DNA of 64,000 bases. Origin: Clostridium sp. AF15-31. GTDB taxonomy: Bacteria; Bacillota; Clostridia; Lachnospirales; Lachnospiraceae. The notes beneath the pieces are model-generated. The model did not search any database, had not been told where the DNA came from, and saw only the letters and a list, made by a program, of their open reading frames with translations. Of this stretch, positions 1 to 9,112 are shown piece by piece. The first letter of the stretch is position 1. Each line of letters begins with the position of its first letter. The stretch is taken from assembly GCF_003461625.1 (NCBI RefSeq), contig NZ_QTXL01000002.1, forward strand, positions 285,992-349,991, in the 5' to 3' direction. The position numbers and the translations under genes were made by a program.

Positions 1-292
1 TCATTGTATAAAGTTGTTCTACATCTGGAATACAGACAGACTTATCTGATATCAATATTGCTTGTAAGTCGGCATCTTCTGTTTTCATCTTGCAATCGAT
101 GCTTTGCGGTACCTTCATTTTTTTCCCTAATTCACTATTTTGAACTTCTCCCTGTATCGACATTTTCTCCTGATCCAGCACAAACATATCATCACTTTCT
201 TTTTTTTCACAACCTGAAAGCAATATAACAATTCCGCCTATCAATAATAAATATTTTTTAATTCTTTTTTGTATCAGCAACAATCTTTCCAT
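1..292 (-). CDS. Putative lipoprotein of the ABC cassette (3' end outside window)
   Basis: An open frame runs leftward off the window edge with no stop in its 97 visible codons. It starts at an ATG inside the end of the ABC ATPase gene, overlapping it by about 35 bases; nearby TTG codons (residues 4 and 5) are alternatives. The N-terminus is basic, then hydrophobic, then has a lipobox LLSGC with the lipidated cysteine at about residue 28, followed by a charged KKE linker. This predicts a signal-peptidase II lipoprotein on the outer face of the membrane. Its place directly after an ATPase and two FtsX-type permeases suggests a substrate-binding or adaptor partner, but the visible part has no domain I can name. 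The start is uncertain because the ribosome site is weak, so translational coupling is likely. Confidence 0.6.
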   Translation of the reverse strand, partial: MERLLLIQKRIKKYLLLIGGIVILLSGCEKKESDDMFVLDQEKMSIQGEVQNSELGKKMKVPQSIDCKMKTEDADLQAILISDKSVCIPDVEQLYTM

Positions 293-935
293 CCTCAATC
301 TGTATTATACGATCAGCATGTTCTGCTATATCCATATCATGTGTTACAATTATCAAGGTCTTTCCCTGCTCATGCAGTCCTTCTAAAAGTTCCATAACCT
401 TAATGCCTGAGTTTTTATCCAGAGAACCTGTCGGTTCATCCGCAAGTACAACAGGAGTATCCATAACCAAAGCTCTGGCAATTGCACACCGCTGTTGTTC
501 CCCACCCGAAAGTTCACTTGGCTTTTTCTTATACAAATCCTGAATTCCAACCTGCATCAATGCGGAAAGAACTTTTTTCTTACGTTCTTTCTTCTCTATT
601 CCCTTTGCCAAAAGCGGTACTTCGACATTTTCATATACACTATACTGATTCAATAGTGCAAATCGTTGGAATACAAAGCTCACATATTCCTTTCGAAACA
701 AATGAAGCGCATGAGAATTCATTTTGCTAACATTCTTTTCATCATACAGATACTGACCATCTGTTGTCTGATCCATCCCACCTATGATATTTAAAAGTGT
801 ACTTTTTCCCGATCCGGATGTTCCAATAATTGCAACATATTCTCCATTTTCTATAGTCAGGTCTATCCCATTCAACGCAGGATATTCTGTCCTGCCATTT
901 TTGTATATTTTTTTTGCTTCTTTTAATTGAATCAT
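258..935 (-). CDS. ABC transporter ATP-binding protein, MacB/LolD type
   Basis: This 225-residue protein has Walker A GTSGSGKST at residues 38-46, the signature LSGGEQQR at about 142-149, Walker B ending in DEPTGSLD at about 166, and a switch histidine in IVTHD. Length and motifs match ATPases of the MacB/LolD/FtsE class, which work with FtsX-type permeases as mechanotransmission pumps or extractors rather than classic importers. The start ATG directly follows the stop of the upstream permease and has GGAGG seven bases away. It is gene four of a five-gene minus-strand unit (secreted protein, two permeases, ATPase, lipoprotein). The substrate is unknown; export of a peptide or protection against one is the usual role of such cassettes. 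Confidence 0.9.
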   Translation of the reverse strand: MIQLKEAKKIYKNGRTEYPALNGIDLTIENGEYVAIIGTSGSGKSTLLNIIGGMDQTTDGQYLYDEKNVSKMNSHALHLFRKEYVSFVFQRFALLNQYSVYENVEVPLLAKGIEKKERKKKVLSALMQVGIQDLYKKKPSELSGGEQQRCAIARALVMDTPVVLADEPTGSLDKNSGIKVMELLEGLHEQGKTLIIVTHDMDIAEHADRIIQIEDGKIVADTKKN

Positions 936-2249
936 TTATTTTCCTCCAAGTAATTCCGCCGGAGATATTTTCTTTAACAGAATTGACGGTACAATACAGA
1001 CCAAAAGAACAAGCAATATCCCTATCATTCCAATCGTCAAGATTAACCGACTGTAAATCGTATTCTTCAACATATAAAATGTCATATTCTCTACCATAAT
1101 GTTCGCTGCCAGTTTACCGGCTATTACGCACGTCATAATCAGAATTGCAATGATCATTTTTTTTATATTATCGATCAATACCATCTTTATAATATCTCTA
1201 TGCGATAACCCATAAGCAAGAAGTATCCCAAACTCTCTTCTCTGTGCCAATATCGTGTTAATTTCAAAGCACGACAGAATCAAACACACAATCACAGTGA
1301 CATACACAAATAACCCAGTCATTTCTTTTCTTTCTGATTCCCTGCTCATATTATCCAGATATTTTTCTACACTATTGATGTAAAATTCTACATCCGGGTT
1401 CAAATTTAACGCATCCAGATAACTTTGAACATCATCAAATGAATAACCATCTTTTAATGTAAAAAAACAATTATATGTATTGTCCATTTCTGAATTTAAA
1501 ATTATCAAAATGCTATAATCAAGTATTTGATAGGGTATCGCATTCTGGTCTTCCGGATACATGTTCATCAGATCATCACTATTTGGAGCTAATACACTGT
1601 TCTTCTTCAGAATCCCCTCTACAACATAAACCTCTTCTCCATGTATAAGGCGGGTTCCCGGCTGCACTTTATCTTTATAACGATACCCCAGATAGATTGG
1701 AATCGCGTCACCATATAAAGCATAATCAATCTCAGAAGGACATCTGCCTTGCAGCAGATCAATTTTCATCATATCCCACGCTCCAGCGTCTAGCCAGGTA
1801 GTTTCCAAACTTTTCCCCTGTATTGCATATCCGGGATCATAAACATTCTTTTTTTGTATATCTTGCAGTAATTTCAAGTCTTCATCTCTGTATTCCGATG
1901 CATCATATTCGATACGCCAGTCTCCGGATATTGCCAGTGAACCATTTCCCCATCCAGATGAACATGCATCTATGCCACTAAAACTTTTAACAACTTTCAA
2001 AAGATTAAAATTTGAATTATACTGAATATCTGAAGGATTCCCTTCAACACTTATGCTTCCTAATGTTTTTATTTCTTTTCGTATAGAACGCTCTACCGAC
2101 TTCTTCGTATCTGTTTCAAGACTGACAAAATACACCAGAAGTCCAATTATTGTAATTCCAACAATATATAGAATAACATTAAAAAAACTTCGAATTCCTT
2201 GTTTCCATTCATTATCCAACGTGATTTTCCATAAATACCTAAGTTTCAT
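936..2249 (-). CDS. FtsX/MacB-type ABC permease (second of pair)
   Basis: The 437-residue protein has one N-terminal membrane segment (about residues 20-45), a large extracytoplasmic domain of about 250 residues, and three C-terminal membrane segments (about 310-430). That is the 1+3 layout of FtsX/MacB permeases. The C-terminal segment contains the typical QRREFGILLAYG stretch that couples to the ATPase. It begins immediately after the stop of the preceding permease with little ribosome site of its own, suggesting translational coupling. It presumably forms a heterodimer with the permease encoded just upstream, powered by the ATPase encoded just downstream. Confidence 0.85.
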   Translation of the reverse strand: MKLRYLWKITLDNEWKQGIRSFFNVILYIVGITIIGLLVYFVSLETDTKKSVERSIRKEIKTLGSISVEGNPSDIQYNSNFNLLKVVKSFSGIDACSSGWGNGSLAISGDWRIEYDASEYRDEDLKLLQDIQKKNVYDPGYAIQGKSLETTWLDAGAWDMMKIDLLQGRCPSEIDYALYGDAIPIYLGYRYKDKVQPGTRLIHGEEVYVVEGILKKNSVLAPNSDDLMNMYPEDQNAIPYQILDYSILIILNSEMDNTYNCFFTLKDGYSFDDVQSYLDALNLNPDVEFYINSVEKYLDNMSRESERKEMTGLFVYVTVIVCLILSCFEINTILAQRREFGILLAYGLSHRDIIKMVLIDNIKKMIIAILIMTCVIAGKLAANIMVENMTFYMLKNTIYSRLILTIGMIGILLVLLVCIVPSILLKKISPAELLGGK

Positions 2250-3452
2250 TTATAGATCCATAATCCCTTCTGCCAGATTAATCCGACGCAACTTCATAAT
2301 TATGATGAAAATTGACATATAAACAAGAACAACAGATGTTCCTGCCATAAACGCAACACCTTCATATGAAATACTATACCATACAGAATCTGTCAGCCAG
2401 ACATTATATACGCTATTTGCAATAAAAACTGCAATAAATGAACAGATAAACATTGGCAGCATCTCCATAAATAATCTTCTTGCGATCATATTGCAGTTGC
2501 AACCACAGGCACGATATATTACATAATCTTTATATCTTTTTTTTGTAAACATATCAATCACCTGAATATAAACAACAATACAAAAGAATAACAATAATAC
2601 ATATATTATAATTAACACTTTTATTTTTTCATTCGGTGATGCAATCGAACGATCTATTACTTTTATATCAAATGTTGTATCGGATATTTTTTCAAGTTCC
2701 GAAATAAATTCATCTATTTCATTTATATCAAAACTATTTTCTGATCCAATATAAACTCCAAATATTCCCCACTTCATATTAGAAATTGAAAAAATATTAT
2801 CTATAAAATTCCTGCAGAATTCCTCAAATTGATATTCTGTTTGAGGAAAATAGGCAAAACACACATCTGCCTTATCTGCAACAGGTTCATAAATTCCAAC
2901 AACTCGATACTCTTCATTATTAATTTTTATGTAATAATATTCTTCTTTTTTCACCATTGTATTTATCATATCCTCAGATACAATTGCAACACGAGTTTTT
3001 TTCTCTAAATCGTCCGAACATATTGATCGTCCTTTAGTGATATTAAATGGCAATTCATCCTTCAATGAAAAAACTGCCATTTCTGACCTTTCCTGAAGCA
3101 TTCCACTAACCCGAACATTGGCATATGAATACACCGTGAAATTTCTTCCATACATTGCTTTTATGATCATTTTGGCAGTTTCAAGATGTTCCTTCTGTCT
3201 ATGCTTATCTGGAACATCAATCGACATAGCTTCAAGCTCACCCGCCTGATTATATTCTGCCTTAAGATGATTCATACATACATCACACTTTGTTTCAATT
3301 CCCGCCAAATTAGAATAATTACCATTATATAACCTTCCCTTTAACTCAGCCTGCATTTTATTAATAATATCGAAGCACTGAAAAATAATCACAAACATAA
3401 GTGTATATACGATCAAAAACAATCTAAAAAATTCTTTATCTCTTATCCTCAT
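2250..3452 (-). CDS. FtsX/MacB-type ABC permease (first of pair)
   Basis: This 400-residue membrane protein has an N-terminal membrane segment at about residues 8-27, a long extracytoplasmic domain and three C-terminal segments (about 280-390), with the motif KRYKDYVIYRACG at the coupling position. It is clearly related in layout, not closely in sequence, to the next gene. The ATG has AAAGGAAG five bases upstream. Two different half-transporters plus one ATPase point to a heterodimeric pump. Cysteines in the outer domain (a CDVC motif near residue 56) could form a disulfide. The family is clear but the substrate is not. Confidence 0.8.
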   Translation of the reverse strand: MRIRDKEFFRLFLIVYTLMFVIIFQCFDIINKMQAELKGRLYNGNYSNLAGIETKCDVCMNHLKAEYNQAGELEAMSIDVPDKHRQKEHLETAKMIIKAMYGRNFTVYSYANVRVSGMLQERSEMAVFSLKDELPFNITKGRSICSDDLEKKTRVAIVSEDMINTMVKKEEYYYIKINNEEYRVVGIYEPVADKADVCFAYFPQTEYQFEEFCRNFIDNIFSISNMKWGIFGVYIGSENSFDINEIDEFISELEKISDTTFDIKVIDRSIASPNEKIKVLIIIYVLLLFFCIVVYIQVIDMFTKKRYKDYVIYRACGCNCNMIARRLFMEMLPMFICSFIAVFIANSVYNVWLTDSVWYSISYEGVAFMAGTSVVLVYMSIFIIIMKLRRINLAEGIMDL

Positions 3453-3508
3453 TTTAACTTCCTTTGATAATCTACAACCATTATATGTACATCTTCTTGT
3501 ATTATATA

Positions 3509-3904
3509 TTAATCGTGTGCATATATTTCTTTAGAATCTGCACCTTTTAATGATATTGTAACAGTAAATACACAATATGCATCACTAACAATTTTTGAAT
3601 CACTATAGGTTTTATTTTTTTTATTTAAATTACCCGTATCCATTCTTTTCGCTTTTACATCTATACCCTGTATTTTACCAGATATCGAACCTGATGTAGC
3701 TTCAGTTGCCTTTCCTCCCCCAAATGCTGCAGTCATGATGCATTTATCTTTTTTCTTACTATAATCATACATACGCGCCGATCCTGTTAATGTTGCAGCC
3801 CCATTAGTTATAGAGTTGCTCGCCGATGTTGCCGAAACAACAAATGAGCTAAATAATGTAATACAACATGCCAATAATATTATATTTCTTTTTATCTTCT
3901 TCAT
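3509..3904 (-). CDS. Small secreted protein of unknown function heading the ABC cassette
   Basis: This 131-residue protein has a clear Sec signal peptide: basic MKKIKRN, a hydrophobic core to about residue 22, and a likely cut near ATSA at about residues 25-28. The mature part is about 105 residues, rich in Ser, Thr, Gly and Lys, with two cysteines (in DKCIM and AYCVF) that could pair, and alternating patterns suggesting a beta-sandwich. It heads the operon and is followed by two permeases, an ATPase and a lipoprotein. That resembles secreted-peptide or bacteriocin export/immunity loci, for example the lactococcin 972 type, but the characteristic residues of that family are not evident. Function is not assigned; it could equally be a signal or surface-stress protein handled by the transporter. 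Confidence 0.65.
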   Translation of the reverse strand: MKKIKRNIILLACCITLFSSFVVSATSASNSITNGAATLTGSARMYDYSKKKDKCIMTAAFGGGKATEATSGSISGKIQGIDVKAKRMDTGNLNKKNKTYSDSKIVSDAYCVFTVTISLKGADSKEIYAHD

Positions 3905-3942
3905 TTTTCCTCCCTTTTATGCAATATAATGGTTGCAATTAT

Positions 3943-3972
3943 AGTATTGCATATACGCATTACATATGTCAA
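3943..3972 (-). promoter_or_regulatory. Predicted promoter of the secreted-protein/ABC cassette
   Basis: On the minus strand a TTGACA (3967-3972) is followed after 18 bases by AATACT (3943-3948), a four-of-six match to the -10 consensus. The -35 box lies inside the left arm of the perfect palindrome at 3964-4008, so a repressor bound there would block it. Confidence 0.5.
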
Positions 3973-4008
3973 CATATATTTATATTTTCTAAATATATGT
4001 TGACATAT
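3964..4008. repeat. Perfect 19-bp inverted repeat, candidate operator
   Basis: Arms 3964-3982 and 3990-4008 are exact reverse complements (core TATGTCAACATATATTTA) around a 7-base spacer. Both arms contain a TTGACA. It sits between the terminator of the FNT gene and the start of the secreted-protein cassette and has no T-tract, so it is more likely a protein-binding site than a terminator. Confidence 0.65.
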
Positions 4009-4026
4009 AGTATTTTAAAATTACAA

Positions 4027-4064
4027 AAAAGACCTTGTAGTCGTACATAACTACAAGGTCTTTT
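4027..4064 (-). terminator. Rho-independent terminator after the FNT channel gene
   Basis: A perfect 10-bp stem (4031-4040 with 4051-4060) flanked by A-runs and T-runs on both sides, so it could work in both directions. It follows the FNT gene stop and insulates the ABC cassette from it. Confidence 0.85.
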
Positions 4065-4102
4065 ATTCTATCATACATATCAAAAATAATATTCTCTTTT
4101 TT

Positions 4103-4951
4103 TTATTTCTCTTTCTTATCCAGCACCAAATGCGCTGCATACAGTCCCAGTGATACAACGATACCGCCGCCTATAATATTACCGAGTGTAACCGGCAACA
4201 GGTTGTGAACAAAACCACCTACTGTAAGTGTATCTGAGATCTGTGCGGATGTATATCCATAAAGCTCACAGGCCTTATCTACATATTTGCTGTTGCCGGA
4301 TGCAAGGATTCCTGCCGGAATGTAGTACATATTTGCAACACAGTGTTCGAAACCTGAGATAACGAAGATCAGAATTGGAAAAAATGCTCCAAACAGCTTA
4401 CCGATCAGATCTTTCGCTGCACTGCTCATCAATACTGCGATACATACCAGAATATTACAAAGGATACCGGAAAAGATTGCTTTGCTGATATCAATATCTG
4501 CTTTACCCATGGCAACCTTGATCGTGAATGCTCCAAGTGCTCCATCTGAGTAATCATACTGACCGGAAGCATATACACAAGCTGCTGTCAGTATAGATCC
4601 AAGCATATTACTGAAATATACAACGACCCAGTTCTTTATCATCTGTAATGCTTTGATCTTATGGTCTGCAAGTGCCATTGTCAGCATACAGTTTCCTGTA
4701 AATAACTCACCGCCGGTTACAACTAACATCATAAGACCGATTGGGAAGACCACGCCTGTTAATGTTCTTGCAACGCCTACACCTGTCAGATTATGAGCTG
4801 CAAGGTTTGACCCCTCTGCTCCGATCGCAATGAACATACCTGCAAACATACCAAGTAATATCATCTTAAGCAGACCCATATTGGCTTTACTAATGCCTGC
4901 TTTTATATTGTTTTCCAGAATCTGTACCGGTGAGTAATAATTGTTCTCCAT
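4103..4951 (-). CDS. focA: Formate/nitrite transporter (FNT family)
   Basis: The 282-residue integral membrane protein has six predicted membrane segments and the FNT hallmarks: the N-terminal helix leading into AGMFIAIGAEG, the VVTGGELFTGNC re-entrant region at about residues 77-89, and the SGFEHCVANMYYIPAG stretch near residue 200 carrying the pore histidine. FNT proteins are pentameric channels for small monovalent anions; in a fermentative clostridium formate export or uptake is most likely, though nitrite or hydrosulfide homologues look similar. No pyruvate formate-lyase gene is in view, so the substrate rests on family knowledge only. It is transcribed alone, ending at a strong hairpin terminator. 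Confidence 0.85.
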   Translation of the reverse strand: MENNYYSPVQILENNIKAGISKANMGLLKMILLGMFAGMFIAIGAEGSNLAAHNLTGVGVARTLTGVVFPIGLMMLVVTGGELFTGNCMLTMALADHKIKALQMIKNWVVVYFSNMLGSILTAACVYASGQYDYSDGALGAFTIKVAMGKADIDISKAIFSGILCNILVCIAVLMSSAAKDLIGKLFGAFFPILIFVISGFEHCVANMYYIPAGILASGNSKYVDKACELYGYTSAQISDTLTVGGFVHNLLPVTLGNIIGGGIVVSLGLYAAHLVLDKKEK

Positions 4952-5135
4952 TTTTCTTTCTCCTGTCGTCCTTCACTTTTAAACTTTTATCAACCGAAAG
5001 GATTATATTCTATTTTACAGACAAGATGCAACAATTTCCGTGTACTTTTTTTCGTACAATCCATACTTTTCTGCGTATTAACATTGTATGCAACATTGTC
5101 ACCCACAAATATGTTTTCTACTATGTTCATTCAGC

Positions 5136-6014
5136 TTATGCCCGTGGATGCGCTTTCTGATATTCCTCTTTTAAGCGGCTCTGCTTGCTGTTCAAATAGA
5201 TCTGTGTCGTAGAGATGTCGGCATGTCCCAGCATTTCCTGTACTGCCTTTAAGTCTGCACCATTATTCACAAGATGTGACGCAAACGAATGACGGATCAT
5301 GTGTGGTGTTATATCCTTATCAATTCCCGCTTTATCAGCATACACCTTGATGATCTTCCAGAAGCCCTGTCTGGTCATCGGTGTACCCTTGCAGTTGGAA
5401 AACAGATACTCGGAATCCTTGCACATATCGTCCCGGACATTTGAGATATAATTATCAAGCGCACGCTGTGCGGAATCTTCGATTGGAATGATCCTTGACT
5501 TTCTGAGGTCATGACATTCAATATATCCCATCTTCAGATTCACATCTGTAATCTTTAATGTGACAAGCTCCGATACCCGGATTCCTGTCGCATATAACAG
5601 CTCTAACATTGCCCGGTCACGGATCTCCTTTGGAGACTGGTCTCCCGGCTGGTCAAGAAGCCGGTTCACTTCCTCTATTGTTAAGATATCCGGCATTTTT
5701 TTTTCAATCTTTGGAGGTTTGATATTAACCGATGGATCGTCCATCAGTATCTTCTCCCGAAAAAGGAATCCGAAAAACGACTTGATTGAGGCTATGCTTC
5801 TAGATACAGTTGCCATTGATTTTCCATTTTTTTCCAAATACAGAACATAAGTGTTGATATTTGTCTCATTTATCGAACGAATATCCTCTGTTCCATTCTC
5901 CCGGTAGAAATCAGAAAACTTCACAAGATCGCGCTGATAAGAAGCTACTGTATTTTCACTTGATTTCTTAATATTTTTGAGATAATCAACATATTTCTCT
6001 ATGTAAATTTCCAC
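5136..6014 (-). CDS. xerD: Tyrosine recombinase XerD
   Basis: This 292-residue site-specific recombinase is of XerC/XerD size. The N-terminal SAM-like core-binding domain covers residues 1-85. The catalytic domain carries Arg146 (ATGIRVSEL), Lys172, the H-x-x-R pair His238/Arg241 (HMIRHSFASHL), His264 (LGHADISTT) and the nucleophile Tyr273. The full catalytic set is intact. Xer recombinases resolve chromosome dimers at dif during division. It lies downstream of nudF and a SpoIIM-like gene, the neighbourhood seen for xerD in many clostridia and bacilli, which argues for housekeeping XerD rather than a phage or transposon integrase. Confidence 0.9.
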   Translation of the reverse strand: MEIYIEKYVDYLKNIKKSSENTVASYQRDLVKFSDFYRENGTEDIRSINETNINTYVLYLEKNGKSMATVSRSIASIKSFFGFLFREKILMDDPSVNIKPPKIEKKMPDILTIEEVNRLLDQPGDQSPKEIRDRAMLELLYATGIRVSELVTLKITDVNLKMGYIECHDLRKSRIIPIEDSAQRALDNYISNVRDDMCKDSEYLFSNCKGTPMTRQGFWKIIKVYADKAGIDKDITPHMIRHSFASHLVNNGADLKAVQEMLGHADISTTQIYLNSKQSRLKEEYQKAHPRA

Positions 6015-6181
6015 GCATTTTTCCCCTTATTATGTAGACTAAATATCATTATAAATACAAATTTCTATAAAATCAAACATAATTTTTATAAGCAAAATCA
6101 AGGTTTTTTCGTAATTTCTTTGTTTTTACCAAATCATGTGTCTGTACAGAATTATGTATACCACATGTAGTAAAACTTTTT

Positions 6182-6676
6182 TCAAAAAAATTTCAGAATT
6201 TTTACTTCCAGAATGATATTAAGTAATAAAATCGTAACAATAATTGCCGTTCCCAGAAAAGAATTATGCAATCTGGCAACTATACAGGCAATCTGACTCA
6301 TCCCTTCTCCTGTTGTTCCACATATAATTTTAACAACAACTGCATATAATCCCACAATAATCAAAACAATCATATAAAATGCAAACGCACGGAACATAGT
6401 TCCGTTCAGCCCATATAGTGAAACCATCATACCGGTGATCAGTCCGGATATCCCCATAAGAGCACCATCGGATGCTTTATCCGGAACAAGCTTTAAAAAA
6501 GCTACAACCGCTACCAGCTCCACGATTCTTTTACAGATCAAAGCGATCAGTTCCTGTTTTCCAGTCTGTATCCCTGTCTGACCTAATATCTCCTGCACAT
6601 TTAATTGTGTGTTTACAAGCAAGGTTCCAAGGATCAGGCCGATCCAGAACATTGCCCATATAAATTTACGTTTCAT
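6182..6676 (-). CDS. SpoIIM-like integral membrane protein
   Basis: This 164-residue hydrophobic protein has about four to five membrane segments. I place the start at the ATG preceded by an exceptionally G-rich ribosome site (GAGGGGGGAT); a longer frame begins 72 bases upstream without one. Its size, the FWIGLILGTLLVN opening and its position between nudF and xerD fit stage II sporulation protein M, which in Bacillus helps septal peptidoglycan remodelling during engulfment. Sequence similarity by eye is weak, so it may be a different small membrane protein. The presence of sigG in this window makes a sporulation role plausible. Confidence 0.5.
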   Translation of the reverse strand: MKRKFIWAMFWIGLILGTLLVNTQLNVQEILGQTGIQTGKQELIALICKRIVELVAVVAFLKLVPDKASDGALMGISGLITGMMVSLYGLNGTMFRAFAFYMIVLIIVGLYAVVVKIICGTTGEGMSQIACIVARLHNSFLGTAIIVTILLLNIILEVKILKFF

Positions 6677-6787
6677 ATCATCCCCCCTCGTATACATATG
6701 CCTTCCTATCCCAATATATGCAGCAAACAATAAAACCACCATTCTCATCCACTATGATCCATCTGGATATACTCATGGTGATTTGTT

Positions 6788-7324
6788 TTACTTCATTTGT
6801 CCTACAGCATATGCCAGGATCGCAATAATAGTTTTTGAATCAACAATTTCTCCGGCCTGTATCATAGTCATGGCTTCTGCCAACGGAATCCGCCGAATTC
6901 GGATAAATTCTTCCGGATCCGGTTGTCTGATTCCCTTTTTCAGATCGGTTGCAATATAAATATAGGTCTGCTCATTACTGGTACCGATCGCAAGATATGT
7001 CTTTGTTACAAATTGAAGTTCCTGTGCAATATATCCGGTTTCCTCTTCCAATTCCCTGACTGCGCACTGACCCGGATCTTCTCCCTCATCCATACAGCCG
7101 GCAGGAACCTCTAAGGTTATATCATCTACCGCATTTCTATATTGACTTACCAGGATCAGGTTTCCATCTTCATCCACCGGCAAGACACAGCAACCATCTA
7201 CATGATCGACCAGATCATATACTACATGTTTTCCATCCGGCAGTCTCAAATAATCATTATATACATCAAATATATGAGCATGATATGCCAGTTCTTTTTT
7301 CTCTCTGATAAAATTATGATCCAT
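6788..7324 (-). CDS. nudF: NUDIX hydrolase, ADP-ribose pyrophosphatase type
   Basis: This 178-residue NUDIX enzyme has a complete Nudix box at about residues 76-98 (GCMDEGEDPG, then REVEEETGY-like RELEEETGY). A proline-rich turn after the box and the preceding EVPAG are typical of ADP-ribose pyrophosphatases, which cleave ADP-ribose to AMP and ribose 5-phosphate. The chosen ATG has GGGAGG six bases upstream; a frame beginning 45 bases earlier lacks a ribosome site. It leads a probable unit with the SpoIIM-like gene and xerD. Exact substrate preference cannot be read from the sequence. Confidence 0.85.
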   Translation of the reverse strand: MDHNFIREKKELAYHAHIFDVYNDYLRLPDGKHVVYDLVDHVDGCCVLPVDEDGNLILVSQYRNAVDDITLEVPAGCMDEGEDPGQCAVRELEEETGYIAQELQFVTKTYLAIGTSNEQTYIYIATDLKKGIRQPDPEEFIRIRRIPLAEAMTMIQAGEIVDSKTIIAILAYAVGQMK

Positions 7325-7375
7325 CTGTTGCCTCCCAGCTATCCATATTTTTTCATATTTTTCATTCACTAAAAA

Positions 7376-7404
7376 AGCCTGTGGAATATTTTATTCCACA
7401 GGCT
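7376..7404 (-). terminator. Rho-independent terminator of rny
   Basis: A 13-bp GC-containing stem (AGCCTGTGGAATA with its complement) ends in a run of six T on the minus strand, eight bases after the rny stop codon. Confidence 0.9.
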
Positions 7405-7412
7405 GAAAATAA

Positions 7413-8969
7413 TTACTTAGCATAATCTACAACGCGAGACTCTCTTATAATATTAACCTTGATCTGTCCAGGATATTCCAGCTCATTTTCAATCTGCTTT
7501 GCAATATCCCTTGCAAGTAATACCATATCGGAATCATTAACGTGTTCAGGAACAACTATTACTCGAATCTCTCTACCTGCCTGAATAGCATATGTCTTCT
7601 CTACACCCTTATAGGAGTTTGCAATATCCTCCAGTTTCTTAAGACGTGTAGTATAAGTTTCCAGAGTCTCTCTTCTAGCACCCGGTCTTGCTGCTGAGAT
7701 TGCATCTGCAGCCTGTACAAGACATGCTATCAAGGATTCTGGTTCAACGTCGCCATGGTGAGCTTCTACTGCATTTACAATAATCGGTGATTCCTTATAC
7801 TTTCTACATAAGTCAGCACCAATCTGTACATGAGAGCCTTCCATATCATGATCTACAGATTTACCGATATCATGAAGTAATCCGGCACGTTTCGCAACTT
7901 TGACATCGACACCTATTTCTCCGGCCAATAAACCACATAAATGTGCTACTTCGATAGAATGCTTTAATGCATTCTGTCCATAGCTTGTTCTAAACTTCAT
8001 CTTACCAAGAAGTCTCACTAATTCAGGATGAATTCCGTGAATGCCAACCTCAAGGGTTGCTGCTTCACCTTCCTCACGCATCATGGTTTCTACTTCCTTC
8101 TGCGCTTTTTCTACCATCTCTTCGATTCTTGCCGGATGGATTCTTCCATCGACAATCAGCTTCTCAAGTGCAATTCTTGCAACTTCCCTTCTAACAGGAT
8201 CAAAGCTTGAGAGAATAACTGCTTCCGGTGTATCATCAATGATCAGATCTACACCTGTCATGGTTTCAAGAGTACGAATATTTCTACCCTCTCGACCAAT
8301 TATTCTACCCTTCATCTCATCGTTAGGTAACTGTACCAGTGAAATTGTTGTTTCTGCTACATGATCCACTGCACATTTCTGGATTGCAGATACAACATAT
8401 TCCTTTGCCTTCTTGTTCGCTTCTTCTTTAGCTCTGGTTTCTAATTCCTTGACCATAACTGCTGTTTCATGTTTTACTTCATCTTCAACAGTTTTTAATA
8501 AGTATTCCTTCGCTTGTTCAGAGGTTAAACCTGAAATTCTTTCCAGTTCCTGTAAACGTCTTGCCTGAAGCTCTTCTACTTTTGCCTTCTGTTTTTCAAG
8601 CTGACCTTCCTTGGATGCAAGACTTGCTTCTTTTTTCTCGATAGCTTCCGTCTTACGGTCGATACTTTCTTCACGGGCGAGAACTCGTTTCTCCATTCGT
8701 GAAATCTCTCCACGTCTGTCCTTGACTTCTTTTTCAAGGTCATTCCGTGTCTTCAAAGCATCTTCTTTTGCCTCAAGCAAAATCTCACGCTTTTTCGCTT
8801 CAGCATCCTTCTGAGCTTCATCTATAATCTCCCTTGCTGCTACTTCTGCCTTACCGATCTTCGCTTCTGCAATATTTTTTCTATATGCAATAGCAATAAA
8901 CCATGTGGCAACGATACATACAACAAGGATGCAAATATAAATGATTATCCACGCAATATCACCACTCAC
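7413..8969 (-). CDS. rny: Ribonuclease Y
   Basis: The 518-residue endoribonuclease has the full family layout: an N-terminal membrane anchor (residues 5-27), a long charged coiled coil to about residue 200, a KH RNA-binding domain ([15 protein letters not shown]), an HD domain (LLHDIGKS with metal-binding His-Asp near residue 368) and the conserved C-terminal region. RNase Y starts mRNA decay at the membrane in Firmicutes. The start is GTG with GGAGG seven bases upstream. It is probably monocistronic, with its own promoter and a strong terminator. Length matches the roughly 520-residue Bacillus enzyme. Confidence 0.97.
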   Translation of the reverse strand: MSGDIAWIIIYICILVVCIVATWFIAIAYRKNIAEAKIGKAEVAAREIIDEAQKDAEAKKREILLEAKEDALKTRNDLEKEVKDRRGEISRMEKRVLAREESIDRKTEAIEKKEASLASKEGQLEKQKAKVEELQARRLQELERISGLTSEQAKEYLLKTVEDEVKHETAVMVKELETRAKEEANKKAKEYVVSAIQKCAVDHVAETTISLVQLPNDEMKGRIIGREGRNIRTLETMTGVDLIIDDTPEAVILSSFDPVRREVARIALEKLIVDGRIHPARIEEMVEKAQKEVETMMREEGEAATLEVGIHGIHPELVRLLGKMKFRTSYGQNALKHSIEVAHLCGLLAGEIGVDVKVAKRAGLLHDIGKSVDHDMEGSHVQIGADLCRKYKESPIIVNAVEAHHGDVEPESLIACLVQAADAISAARPGARRETLETYTTRLKKLEDIANSYKGVEKTYAIQAGREIRVIVVPEHVNDSDMVLLARDIAKQIENELEYPGQIKVNIIRESRVVDYAK

Positions 8970-9018
8970 AGGAGCACCTCCTTATTAAGTTTTCATTGTA
9001 CACTTATACAACTATTTA

Positions 9019-9047
9019 AGTTTAATATTTTTTACTAATTATGTCAA
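9019..9047 (-). promoter_or_regulatory. Predicted rny promoter
   Basis: TTGACA (9042-9047) and TAAACT (9019-9024) are separated by 17 bases on the minus strand, about 50 bases upstream of the rny GTG. Confidence 0.5.
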
Positions 9048-9112
9048 GTGAAAACAAACAAAAACAACAATTTTTCGCCCTGTTTTCTGTGCAACTTTTC
9101 TTATATTACTGA

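Noticed and set aside
3509..3904. Lactococcin 972-family bacteriocin call for the secreted protein
   Set aside because: Only the size class and ABC neighbourhood fit; the conserved residues of that family are not visible, so the function was left open.
5136..6014. Integrase of a mobile element
   Set aside because: The flanks are housekeeping genes in a conserved order, and no attachment repeats, excisionase or phage genes are near; XerD fits better.
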